Assembly (NCBI GenBank): GCA_023663285.1 | Contig: JAMPHT010000011.1 | Span: 1 to 64,000, forward strand | DNA: 64,000 bases | Direction of reading: 5' to 3' | DNA from: Bacillota bacterium | Lineage (GTDB): Bacteria; Bacillota; Clostridia; Lachnospirales; Lachnospiraceae | Made by a program: the position numbers and the translations under genes | The notes under the pieces: model-generated | Told to the model about the DNA's origin: nothing | Databases searched by the model: none | Seen by the model: only the letters and a program-made list of their open reading frames with translations | In this document: positions 43,392-51,512 of the stretch, piece by piece | How the letters are laid out: every line of letters starts with the position of its first letter | Position numbering within the stretch: the first letter of the stretch is position 1

Positions 43392-43793
43392 TTATTCAAA
43401 TATCACCGTCTGTTCCAGGAACTCCGTTTTCAGTACGATATAGGGATAGGACGGCGTCTTGTTGCTCTTATCCTCCGCATCCGGCCCCAAAAGGCTGGTA
43501 TTCACATAAATATTGCTGTCCGTCAGATACAGCTCCTCCACCGCGATACTGTAGCCTCCGGTTTTCTGTTCCCCGTAGCCGATACATATGTACAAATTTA
43601 CATTATCCGTGTAAGTGATCTGAAAGGGAGCGCTTTTTCTCTCCTCTATAAGCTCCTTCAGCTCCTCCGGAATTTTCTCCTCACTGAGAACCGTAAAATC
43701 CAGGTCCCGCAGCTTGATCTTCTCGTCGCTTAGGTAGGTGCAGCCTGTCAGCAGTACAGCTGCCGCCGCCAGCAGGCACAGTATGCACCTCAT
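43392..43793 (-). CDS. PrcB-like lipoprotein
   Basis: From the ATG at 43793 (GAGG 9 bases upstream; a TTG at 43814 is an alternative) the protein is 133 residues with signal MRCILCLLAAAAVLLTGC and a lipobox Cys. The mature part resembles the PrcB C-terminal domain (protease-complex subunit family) with the core YGEQKTGGYSIAVEELYL and a closing PYIVLKTEFLEQTVIF. The family is found in surface lipoproteins of many Firmicutes; a role in protease control is known only for the treponeme protein and is not implied here. Confidence 0.75.
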   Translation of the reverse strand: MRCILCLLAAAAVLLTGCTYLSDEKIKLRDLDFTVLSEEKIPEELKELIEERKSAPFQITYTDNVNLYICIGYGEQKTGGYSIAVEELYLTDSNIYVNTSLLGPDAEDKSNKTPSYPYIVLKTEFLEQTVIFE

Positions 43794-43904
43794 GGTGATC
43801 CGCCTCTTTTTCAATGTCGCCTCGCATAAACCTTTTACTTTTGCTTATATTTATGCTAAACTGTATATAATTATTACATAGCTGTTTAAGGGTGAGGTTA
43901 TCCT

Positions 43905-44645
43905 ATGATTCGCTTTATTGTGATCGTCCTGTATCTGGTTCTCTATTTGATTCTTTCCCTGCCGGTTCTCTTTGTGGAATGGATCATCGGAAAATTTGAT
44001 CCACAGCTGAAGGCCCGCAGCTCCATGGCGCTGGTGTCCTGGGGATTCCGCTGTATTACCGCCCTTGCCGGTACAAGGGTCATTGTCAAAGGTCGGGAAA
44101 ATATCCCCACAGATACCGCCGTCCTGTACGCCGGCAACCACCGCAGCTTTTTTGACATTGTGCTGACCTGTACGCTTTTTCCCCGTGTCACAGGCTATGT
44201 TGCAAAGCTGGAAATGAAAAAAGCCCCCATCCTGTCTCTCTGGATGAAAAACATACACTGCCTGTTCCTGGACCGGAAGAATATCCGGGAAGGGTTAAAG
44301 ACTATCCTTGCCGGTGTGGAAGAGGTCAAAAACGGTTATTCCCTATGCATCTTTCCAGAAGGCACCCGCAATAAGGTAAACGATACTTTTCTGCCCTTTA
44401 AGGATGGCAGCTTCAAGATTGCCGAAAAGGGCGGCGTTCCCATTGTGCCTTTGACGCTGGTAAATACGGCCCAGGTCTTTGAGGAACATCTGCCCAAGGT
44501 CAAAAAGGCCACCGTCGTCATCGACTTCGGTACACCCATTTATCCTGAACAGTTGGAAAAGGATATCAGGAAAAATCTGGGAAGTTATGTATTCGGCATA
44601 ATAAAAGAAAGATACTTTGCATTAAAAGAGGAGTATGATCTCTGA
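43905..44645 (+). CDS. plsC: 1-acyl-sn-glycerol-3-phosphate acyltransferase
   Basis: The 246-residue protein has an N-terminal membrane segment, the acyltransferase motif NHRSFFD (HX4D, near residue 79), FPEGTRNK and a later VPLTLVN. It makes phosphatidic acid at the membrane. The last codons form one arm of a long terminator hairpin. GGTGAGGTT precedes the start. It faces the murF gene with repeat element B in between. Confidence 0.92.
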   Translation: MIRFIVIVLYLVLYLILSLPVLFVEWIIGKFDPQLKARSSMALVSWGFRCITALAGTRVIVKGRENIPTDTAVLYAGNHRSFFDIVLTCTLFPRVTGYVAKLEMKKAPILSLWMKNIHCLFLDRKNIREGLKTILAGVEEVKNGYSLCIFPEGTRNKVNDTFLPFKDGSFKIAEKGGVPIVPLTLVNTAQVFEEHLPKVKKATVVIDFGTPIYPEQLEKDIRKNLGSYVFGIIKERYFALKEEYDL

Positions 44646-44659
44646 TCATACTCCTCTTT
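44625..44659 (+). terminator. Terminator of plsC
   Basis: AAAGAGGAGTATGATC and its exact complement are separated by only TCT, a 16-bp perfect stem ending in TTTAA. It begins inside the last plsC codons and can act in both directions. Confidence 0.7.
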
Positions 44660-44689
44660 AACCGTTCAAAGCTGTTCTCTCCGCTTGTT

Positions 44690-44898
44690 ACAGGCTGCGG
44701 CTGTCAGCTGCCGCCGTCACTTCGCATAAGCGTGAACTGTCACGCTTCCAGTCATGCCGCCAGCGACGGCACAAACCAATCCCACGGAGTCTGCGACTCT
44801 GAGAAGAATCGCTTCCCTTGCGATTCTTCAGTGTGAGATTAGAATTTCTTTGCGAAATGCCCTCTGGCATGAGCATTAGAAATTCTTCTCACACTTCT
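44690..44898 (-). repeat. Modular palindromic repeat element, copy B (end of murF)
   Basis: It shares with copy A the spacers CTTCCAGTCATGCC, CACAAACCAATCC-ACGGAG, GAGAAGAA...TTCTTCAGTGTGAG, TAGAATTTCTTTGCGAAA and the outer arm TTAGAAATTCTTCTCACACTTCTC. The hairpins in between differ (AAGCGTGA/TCACGCTT, AGAATCGC/GCGATTCT, GGAGTC/GACTC, TGCC/GGCA). It covers the last 19 codons and stop of murF. Confidence 0.75.
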
Positions 44899-46581
44899 CT
44901 CCTGCAGAAACTTCAACACCTCCGTAAACTCCATACCATGGGATGCTTTAATTAACACCGTACTTCCTTTCGGAATGTATTCCTCCTGTTTCTCTTCCAG
45001 CGCCTTTAACAGCGCTTCTCTGTCCGGAAAATAGACCGGCTGTATTGCTTCCGGTCCATGCTCCACCGCAGCATGGAAGGTATGTCGGGAATTCTCACCC
45101 ACGCAGATCAGCCTGTCAATGCCTGCCGTTACGGCATACTCGCCTACCCCTGCGTGCAGTGCGTCGGAATCTTCCCCCAGTTCAAACATATCGCCCAATA
45201 TGGCAACCTTTTTAGTATCCGCCATAGCCAGCAGATCAATGGCAGCCCGCATGGACGCCGGATTTGCATTATAACAGTCGTCGATCAGGGTATACTCAGG
45301 AAGGCGGATCAGGTGATTCCGCCCGCTGACAGGCTCTATTCCCGCGATGCCCCGCCTGATTTCCTCAGGTTCAAGGCCGAACAGCCCTGCCACGCACGCT
45401 GCTGCTGCAGCATTCAGCACCATATGGACTCCCGGCAGCGGAACGTGTATCGGCAGCTCCACCGCTTCTCCTGCTGCCTCCCGAACTCTCACATCCCGGT
45501 CTGCCGCCTCCCGGCGGCACAAACCAATCCCACGGAGCCTAACGGCTCCGAGAAGAATATCTCCCTTGTCATTCTTCAGTGTGAGATTTAGAATTTCTCC
45601 GCGAAGCTGCAGCACCGCATCGCTTCCCCACAGTCCATGGCTCTCAATATTTCCAGCGGCGACCTCCTCCAGGGGATTCCCGCCAAGTCCGAAAAAGTGG
45701 GGTTTTCTGCCCTTCACCTCCCGCAGGGAACTCAATTTGTCGTCCTCCCCGTTCAGACAGATCTCCCCGTCCTCCGACATAAAGTCAAATATCTCCGACT
45801 TCGCCTTCAGTATACCGTCCCTGGTCTTTAGATTTTCCAGATGGCACTGTCCTATATTAGTTATGACACATATGTCAGGACGTACCATTTTACTGAGCCT
45901 GTGCATCTCCCCGAAATCGCTGATACCCATCTCCACCACAGCGGCCTCGTGCTCCTCCCTGATGCGCAGCAGAGTCAGGGGAACTCCAATCTCATTGTTG
46001 AAATTCCCCTCCGTCTTTAACACCTTCAGCTTTTCCGCCAGTACCCCGGCAATGAATTCCTTTGTGCTGGTCTTTCCCACACTGCCTGTAATCCCCACAA
46101 TGGGAATATCCAGTTTCCTGCGATAATACTCCGCTATGTCCTTCAATGCCTGCAGGGATTCCTCCACCAGTACATAGCTGCCCCAGCGGGAACAGTCCGC
46201 GCCTGTCTCCTCCTGCACCTGCTCCGGCGTTTTCTGCACCACCGCAAGACATACCCCCGCCGCAAATGCCTGACTGACAAACCGATGCCCGTCCACCCGT
46301 TCTCCCGGTACGGCGATAAACACCCCTCCTGCCTCCACCTTGCGGGAATCGATCACCACGGAACTGACACGCGTGTCACAAATCTCCGTCCTGGGATGCC
46401 TCTCTTCTTCCTGTGGCAGCTGTTTTTCCTGCATACCGATATTTCTCTGCACGCTGATTATTTCCTGCTCGTTGGCATTTCCCCGCTCATCGACAGTTTC
46501 CCGCCGCCGTGTTGTCTGCGCTCCCCCCAATACCAGTTTTCCTCCGCAGGCTTCCACGATTTCCCTGACCGATAGATTCAT
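44839..46581 (-). CDS. murF: UDP-N-acetylmuramoyl-tripeptide--D-Ala-D-Ala ligase with repeat-derived insertions
   Basis: The 580-residue enzyme adds D-Ala-D-Ala to the peptidoglycan precursor. The Mur-ligase ATP loop GITGSVGKTSTKE (163-175), EGNFNNEIGVPLTL (191-204), VVEMGISDFGEMHRL and the C-terminal domain (DDCYNANPASM, LGDMFELG) are present. MurF is normally about 450-460 residues. The excess comes from three places: about 45 extra residues near 22-68; about 40 near 328-371, encoded by repeat copy C and including LTLKN and RLRGIGLCRR; and a C-terminal 19-residue tail encoded by repeat copy B. All are in frame and no stop interrupts the enzyme. It overlaps ddl by 4 bases. Confidence 0.9.
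   Translation of the reverse strand: MNLSVREIVEACGGKLVLGGAQTTRRRETVDERGNANEQEIISVQRNIGMQEKQLPQEEERHPRTEICDTRVSSVVIDSRKVEAGGVFIAVPGERVDGHRFVSQAFAAGVCLAVVQKTPEQVQEETGADCSRWGSYVLVEESLQALKDIAEYYRRKLDIPIVGITGSVGKTSTKEFIAGVLAEKLKVLKTEGNFNNEIGVPLTLLRIREEHEAAVVEMGISDFGEMHRLSKMVRPDICVITNIGQCHLENLKTRDGILKAKSEIFDFMSEDGEICLNGEDDKLSSLREVKGRKPHFFGLGGNPLEEVAAGNIESHGLWGSDAVLQLRGEILNLTLKNDKGDILLGAVRLRGIGLCRREAADRDVRVREAAGEAVELPIHVPLPGVHMVLNAAAAACVAGLFGLEPEEIRRGIAGIEPVSGRNHLIRLPEYTLIDDCYNANPASMRAAIDLLAMADTKKVAILGDMFELGEDSDALHAGVGEYAVTAGIDRLICVGENSRHTFHAAVEHGPEAIQPVYFPDREALLKALEEKQEEYIPKGSTVLIKASHGMEFTEVLKFLQERSVRRISNAHARGHFAKKF
45502..45603 (-). repeat. Modular palindromic repeat element, copy C (inside murF)
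   Basis: About 100 bases within the murF coding frame carry the same spacers as copies A and B: GGCACAAACCAATCCCACGGAGCC, split as CACAAACCAATCC and ACGGAGCC, then GAGAAGAA, ATTCTTCAGTGTGAG and TAGAATTTCT. The outer half-element (from AGAAATTCTTCTCACAC onward) is missing. It is translated without a stop. Confidence 0.8.
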
Positions 46582-47606
46582 TTTCCTTCCACGCCTTTCT
46601 GCAAGATCTTTTCACACAGCGCGGGGAAATCTATTCCCACCGCCGCAGCCTCCTGAGGAAGCAAAGACATGGCAGTCATACCCGGCAGAGTATTTGCCTC
46701 CAGGCAGAATACTTCTCCCGCCTGACTCATTCTGAAATCCATCCTTGCATAGCTCTTCAGGCGCAGTGCCTGAAACACCTGCTCCGCAAGCCTCTGAAGC
46801 TCCGCCGTCTTTTCCTCCGGCAGCTTGGCGGGACAGGTCTCCACCGTGCTCCCTGCCTGATATTTATTTTTATAATCATAAAACCCCACTTTGGGCGCTA
46901 TCTCGATCACAGGAAGGGCCTTCCCGTCCATCACGCCCACCGAGAATTCCCTGCCCTCTATGTACTGCTCTATGACCACCTCGTCATCATACCGAAAAGC
47001 CTCTTCCTTGGCGGCATCGTATTCCTCCTCATTTCGGGCAATACAGACTCCCACGCTGGAACCGCCGCAGCATGCCTTGACGATACAGGGAAAAGGCACC
47101 TTTGCCTCCTCCTTTTCTCCCTTTTTCAGACGAATACCCACAGGTGTGGGAATATTCCATGCCTTAAAAATGTCCTTTGTGATCCCCTTATCCATGGCCA
47201 TGGCGGAGCTGACAAAGTCCGTTCCCGTGTAGGGAATGCCCAGCAGTTCAAAGCAGGCCTGGATCTTGCCATCCTCGCCGTTTGCCCCGTGCAGCGCCAG
47301 GAACACGCAGTCTGCTTCACCGCAGAGCTTCAGCACATTGGGACCGAAAAAGCTTTTCCCCCCATCCCTGCGCAGGGCCCTGATCTCCTCCAGATCGGGA
47401 TTCTCCTCGCTGATGCCGCCTATCTCAGCCGCCCAGTCCACCTCCCGCCGGAAAATATCTTCCGTGTCACCCTCGTATCCCAGATAAACGTCCAACAGGA
47501 CCGCCTGATGCCCGTTCTCCTTCATCGCTTTGTAAATCATGCTTCCGGAGCTTAAGGATACATCCCGCTCCGTGCTGGTGCCTCCAGCCAAGACTACAAC
47601 CTTCAT
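46578..47606 (-). CDS. ddl: D-alanine--D-alanine ligase
   Basis: The ATG at 47606 gives MKVVVLAGGTSTERDVS, the standard start; an ATG seven codons earlier (47627) directly follows the upstream stop and is an alternative. The 342-residue ATP-grasp enzyme has LHGANGEDGKIQACFELLGIPYTG, the ATP-grasp lysine region VKACCGGSSVGVCIA and FCLEANTLPGMTAMSL. It makes the D-Ala-D-Ala dipeptide used by MurF, encoded next with a 4-base overlap. The specificity residues were not resolved from sequence alone. Confidence 0.92.
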   Translation of the reverse strand: MKVVVLAGGTSTERDVSLSSGSMIYKAMKENGHQAVLLDVYLGYEGDTEDIFRREVDWAAEIGGISEENPDLEEIRALRRDGGKSFFGPNVLKLCGEADCVFLALHGANGEDGKIQACFELLGIPYTGTDFVSSAMAMDKGITKDIFKAWNIPTPVGIRLKKGEKEEAKVPFPCIVKACCGGSSVGVCIARNEEEYDAAKEEAFRYDDEVVIEQYIEGREFSVGVMDGKALPVIEIAPKVGFYDYKNKYQAGSTVETCPAKLPEEKTAELQRLAEQVFQALRLKSYARMDFRMSQAGEVFCLEANTLPGMTAMSLLPQEAAAVGIDFPALCEKILQKGVEGK

Positions 47607-47627
47607 ATTTTTACGATCCTTTCCCAT

Positions 47628-48923
47628 TCACTCTTCCCCCGCTTCATGAAGGGCCGCCAGCTGTGCAAAAAGCAGCAGATAGCCGCCCTTATCCTCCCCA
47701 TTTTCATAGAAACAGACCGATTCCTTATTCCTGCCCATGAGGTAATGCAGGAAATCCTCCATGACCTCCGTATATTGATAATTATTCGTAATATAGTTGG
47801 CAAATGACAATTCCACCGCATCTTTCAACAAATCCGCGGAACCGTCGTTCCTTGCCGCAACGGGATGAGTCATATCTGAGCAGTGCTTGGAGATCTCCTC
47901 CGCCCGGTCCATCAGATTTCCCGTAAAATCATGGCACAGCTCCACATCTACCCGCTGTCTGGTGGCAATATAAGTCATGACGCCATAGAGATAAGAACGT
48001 TCTTCCAGATAGCTGCTGTTGTCCGCGAAAAAGCTCTTGCGAGCTGTGATTTGCTTCCGGTAGGCATATCGCCCTGTTGCACGGTATAGTTCAGTCAGGG
48101 CAAAAAAGACGTCAGAATCCCTGCCGGTATCCTCCTTTGCCTGGCCGAACACCGTAGACGCCCGTTTCAGACAGTCTGTGGCATATCCCCGGTCAAACTT
48201 CTGATAATTGTAACTGAACTTCGCCAGAAAGGCCGCATACAGCGCCTCGTCCTCCTCTTCCACGCCGTTTTCTTCCATGTAGGAGATCCAGCCCTGCAGC
48301 TCCTTCAGTACATCGGGGATCTCATCTTCATCCTGATCCGGGAAAATGGTCCCATACCATTCATATGCTTCCAGCAGATCGACAGCTTCCGAAAGAACAA
48401 GGCCCTTCCGGCGAATATCGTCAGCCAGTACACCGTAGACCTCCGCAAACAGATCCGTATAACACTTTTCCTGTATGTCAAAGGACGTAGAGCAGCCGAT
48501 AATATCACATTCCAGATAATAGCTTCCTGTCTGCCCAAAATCACTGAAATCCAAATAGCCGGAGTAAAGGCCCAGTTCGTCGTGGTAGACGACTTCCTCC
48601 ACCACTCCCCTGTAAACCTCTTCTCCGGTCAATAGATCCACCAGACTGAACTCCTCCGGCAGTTTCCTGCCCTTCACCGCCGCCTGCTTCCTGTCGTCGG
48701 CAGAATATCCCCTTGTGTCCACCAGAATGTTAGGCAAAAACCGGGGAACCGTATAATCTATCACCGGAGTGCCTTCCATGCTGACTGCGCCCGCATATGG
48801 ATTTTTTTCAATTGTACTATCCTCAGTCTCTCCCGGCTCCTGCTGTATCTCCCCGCAGCCGGACAACAGTCCCGCTGCCAGGCAGGAAAGCAGAATCACT
48901 CTGAGCCTTCCGCAGTTTTTCAC
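47628..48923 (-). CDS. GH9-like lipoprotein lacking the catalytic Asp motif
   Basis: I chose the GTG at 48923, 5 bases after GGAGG, over a TTG six codons earlier. The 431-residue product has a signal peptide and lipobox LLSGC. Residues about 55-145 look like the N-terminal Ig-like domain of family 9 cellulases (VPRFLPNILVDTRGY... GLYSGYLDFSDFGQTGSYYLEC), followed by an alpha-barrel-like region with EIPDVLKELQGWISYME, the usual GH9 PDLLDE helix. The GH9 catalytic stretch WHDAGD that should lie between is absent, so it is probably not an active glycosidase. Its stop abuts ddl, placing a surface lipoprotein in a cell-wall precursor operon. Confidence 0.65.
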   Translation of the reverse strand: MKNCGRLRVILLSCLAAGLLSGCGEIQQEPGETEDSTIEKNPYAGAVSMEGTPVIDYTVPRFLPNILVDTRGYSADDRKQAAVKGRKLPEEFSLVDLLTGEEVYRGVVEEVVYHDELGLYSGYLDFSDFGQTGSYYLECDIIGCSTSFDIQEKCYTDLFAEVYGVLADDIRRKGLVLSEAVDLLEAYEWYGTIFPDQDEDEIPDVLKELQGWISYMEENGVEEEDEALYAAFLAKFSYNYQKFDRGYATDCLKRASTVFGQAKEDTGRDSDVFFALTELYRATGRYAYRKQITARKSFFADNSSYLEERSYLYGVMTYIATRQRVDVELCHDFTGNLMDRAEEISKHCSDMTHPVAARNDGSADLLKDAVELSFANYITNNYQYTEVMEDFLHYLMGRNKESVCFYENGEDKGGYLLLFAQLAALHEAGEE

Positions 48924-49029
48924 ACCAGCCTCCACTTGCAATACACGTTGCTTCCGTGGACATTATACCAGTAAACCGGAGGAAACACAATCCGTAAAAT
49001 ACCTCTCCCGCTCATGGTCCGTTACAAAA

Positions 49030-50205
49030 TCACGCCTTGTTTTCTCTCTCATACACGATTTTTCCGTCTATGATGGTGTACAGTGTCTCCGTGAAGATCT
49101 CCATAGGGTTGCCGGTAAAAACGGCAATGTCCGCATCCTTTCCCACTTCCAGGCTGCCCACCCTGTCGGCCACACCACATATCTCCGCGGCATAGATCGT
49201 TATGCATCGGTAGCCCTCCTCCAGGGGCAGCCCTGACTTCACTGCCAGTCCCGCGCAGATCGGCAGAGATGCGATCAACGACACGGGATGATCCGTGGTT
49301 ATCGCCGTCATGACGCCCGCCCTGTTTAAGATTCCCACTGTTTTAAATGCCATATTCTGTACTTCGATCTTGCTCCGGCTGGCCAGATCCGGTCCCACAA
49401 TGGCGGGAAACCCTTCCGCCGCCAGTTCCTCGGCGATCAAATGCCCTTCGGAGCAGTGGTCCAGCGTCATACGCAGATCGAACTCCTTTGCGATACGGAT
49501 CGCCGTAAAGATATCATCCGCCCGATGCACATGAGCTTTGAGGGGGATCTCCCGATTCAGCACCGGCAGCCAGCACTCCATCTGAAAATCCGGCTCAAAG
49601 GCGTCTCCCTTTTCCTCCGCCTTATTTTTATTTCGGGCATAGGCCGCTGCCCGGCTCAGTTCCTCCCGCAGCATACCTGCGATAGCCATGCGGGTGGCCG
49701 GGCTTTTTCCCTGACCGGAATAATTTACCTTCGGATTTTCCCCAAAAGCCACTTTCATGGCGGCAGGCGCTTTCATGATCAAATCGTCGATCCTGCGCCC
49801 TTTTGTTTTTAAAAACGCAAACTGTCCTCCCACCACATTGGAGCTGCCGGGGCCTATCATCGCCGACGTGATCCCCGCCCGCACCGCATCGTCGAATGCA
49901 GCGTCCATGGTATTGATGGCGTCGATTGCCCTGAGCCAGGGCGTGACAGGCTCGACGGTCTCATTACAATCGTCTCCTTCCATCCCCTTTTTCTCTTCCG
50001 TGATACCCATATGACAGTGCGCTTCTATGATACCGGGCATGATCAGACCTTTCCTGACCTCCAACACCCGCTCATAAGCAGCGGGATGAATCACTATTTC
50101 ATCCCGCCTTCCGATTTCTGCGATTTTTCCGTTCACCACATGGATGCAGCCTTCCGGAATATCCTCTCCGGCCATGGTTTTGACCGTTCCGCCGACAATA
50201 TACAT
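49030..50205 (-). CDS. Imidazolonepropionase-like amidohydrolase
   Basis: The start at 50205 follows AAGGAGG, which itself overlaps the stop of the upstream gene. The 391-residue metal hydrolase has EAHCHMG (metal HxH), HVHRADD, LDHCSEGH and TTDHPVS, the ligand sets of subtype I amidohydrolases, and a C-terminal beta-sandwich half (GKDADIAVFTGNP... TIIDGKIVYE). The substrate is unknown; related clostridial proteins are annotated simply as amidohydrolases. It is cotranscribed with the LytM gene. Confidence 0.8.
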   Translation of the reverse strand: MYIVGGTVKTMAGEDIPEGCIHVVNGKIAEIGRRDEIVIHPAAYERVLEVRKGLIMPGIIEAHCHMGITEEKKGMEGDDCNETVEPVTPWLRAIDAINTMDAAFDDAVRAGITSAMIGPGSSNVVGGQFAFLKTKGRRIDDLIMKAPAAMKVAFGENPKVNYSGQGKSPATRMAIAGMLREELSRAAAYARNKNKAEEKGDAFEPDFQMECWLPVLNREIPLKAHVHRADDIFTAIRIAKEFDLRMTLDHCSEGHLIAEELAAEGFPAIVGPDLASRSKIEVQNMAFKTVGILNRAGVMTAITTDHPVSLIASLPICAGLAVKSGLPLEEGYRCITIYAAEICGVADRVGSLEVGKDADIAVFTGNPMEIFTETLYTIIDGKIVYERENKA

Positions 50206-50222
50206 AGGTTCCCCGGTCCTCC

Positions 50223-51215
50223 TTATCGGAACAGAAGCTCCGGATCTACCGGTTCTCCGTTCAGGGTCAGCTTCAGGTAAAGATTTGCTCCCTCCACACA
50301 ATAGTATTTGGTAGGCGCTGCAATCGATCCTATCATGTCCCCTGCGCCAATATAGCTGTTCAGGGCCACATTAAGACCTTTAAGCTGCCCGTAGGTGAGC
50401 CGGTAGCCGTCTCCCAGATCTATTGTGACCGCCTGGCCGATCTCCGAATCCTGAAAAATATCAATGACTTTGCCCGCCGCACAGGCAAGCACAGAGGTCC
50501 CTTCCCCAGCCGCCAGAACCAGCGCCGGATTGTATTTATACTCCTCCAGCGTTGAAAAATATTCGCTGCCGCTCATATTAAAGGGAATCAGCACTTCCCC
50601 CTCCAGGGGCCGAAGCAGCCCGTCGCCTGCTGCAAAATGCAGCTCCGGACCGTTGGCTTCCGCCGGCTCCGCATTCACCTGTTCCGGAATGACAGACTCT
50701 GCATTTACCTGCTCCAAAACCACAGCTGCCGTATCTGTCTGCTCCGCATCTGCCTGATCCTCCCCTGCCTCTGCCTCAGGCTTTTTGCCCGCTTCCGGCT
50801 CCTCTGTATCTGCCGGTTCTGTCTCAGAAGCTCCCGCATTTTTGAGAGGCTTTTCCTGCGTTGCGGACTCTTCTCCCAGCACTGTGGTCAAGCCGGGAAT
50901 TTCTATATTTCCCGAACCTGCTTCCAGCGGCATATAATCCAGGTCATCCTCCGGACTGATCCCCTCGTCGGCTATCTTGTCAAAGCTTTTTTCCGAATCC
51001 TCAATGACGGGAGTATTCTTGGCTATCTCCTTACTCTTGCTCTCCACATTGTCCTCAATTGCCGTAAAGTCCAGGGTGTATCCGTTATCCTGTGACTTTT
51101 CATCTCCTGCCTGCATATAAATGCCCGTCATTGTCAGTGCCGTAAGCACAAAGGCCGACGAGGCAAGCATGATGATTCTTTCTTTTTTTGCATTGTCTTT
51201 TCTATTTCTCTTCAT
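50223..51215 (-). CDS. Degenerate LytM/M23 membrane protein, SpoIIQ-like
   Basis: The ATG at 51215 follows AAGGAAGGA by 7 bases. The 330-residue protein has one membrane helix (about 17-33), a long acidic linker with repeats of EQVNAE, and a C-terminal M23 domain (about 195-330). The zinc-site residues of active M23 peptidases are replaced: the first HxxxD position reads NPALVLAAG, the YxHL strand reads YGQL, and HLHF reads LYLKL. It is probably a non-enzymatic partner, like SpoIIQ of Bacillus, which tethers forespore and mother cell. SpoIIQ identity is inferred from layout, not certain. Confidence 0.6.
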   Translation of the reverse strand: MKRNRKDNAKKERIIMLASSAFVLTALTMTGIYMQAGDEKSQDNGYTLDFTAIEDNVESKSKEIAKNTPVIEDSEKSFDKIADEGISPEDDLDYMPLEAGSGNIEIPGLTTVLGEESATQEKPLKNAGASETEPADTEEPEAGKKPEAEAGEDQADAEQTDTAAVVLEQVNAESVIPEQVNAEPAEANGPELHFAAGDGLLRPLEGEVLIPFNMSGSEYFSTLEEYKYNPALVLAAGEGTSVLACAAGKVIDIFQDSEIGQAVTIDLGDGYRLTYGQLKGLNVALNSYIGAGDMIGSIAAPTKYYCVEGANLYLKLTLNGEPVDPELLFR

Positions 51216-51345
51216 GGCTGCTTTCCTTCCTTTTCCGCTGAAAATACATTGTAAAAACTGCTTCTTCACAATCATTTTTCCCGAATCAAAAGGAAATATG
51301 CAGACTGCTTTATATATTTAAGAATCAATACAAACACTAGCATTC

Positions 51346-51396
51346 GTCAAATGCTCGTGCAAGCACGGCACTTGACTCATTGCTCGCGGGAATAAA
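51346..51396 (+). repeat. Hairpin plus GCTCGCGGGAAT dispersed repeat, copy 3
   Basis: GTCAAaTGCtCGTGC pairs with GCACGGCAcTTGAC (51346-51376) and is followed by TCATTGCTCGCGGGAATAAA (51377-51396), the same tail as copies 1 and 2. Confidence 0.6.
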
Positions 51397-51431
51397 GGAT
51401 GCCGTAATTTTTCCGACGATAAAATCACAGA

Positions 51432-51472
51432 CGGCGGATGGCTGCCGTTCCTGTAAGGGCTGCCATCCGCCG
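51432..51472 (-). terminator. Terminator-like hairpin after the EF-hand gene
   Basis: CGGCGGATGGC (51432-51442) and GCCATCCGCCG (51462-51472) form an 11-bp perfect stem; on the minus strand TTTTAT follows 8 bases later. A second hairpin AAGCCTT/AAGGCTT lies at 51485-51502. Confidence 0.5.
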
Positions 51473-51512
51473 GTGTCACTCGAAGAAGCCTTTCACAAGG
51501 CTTTATCGCTTT

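Noticed and set aside
44688..44876. A 62-codon minus-strand frame containing RLRGIGLCRR
   Set aside because: It is the untranslated repeat element B read in the frame that copy C uses inside murF; no gene evidence of its own.
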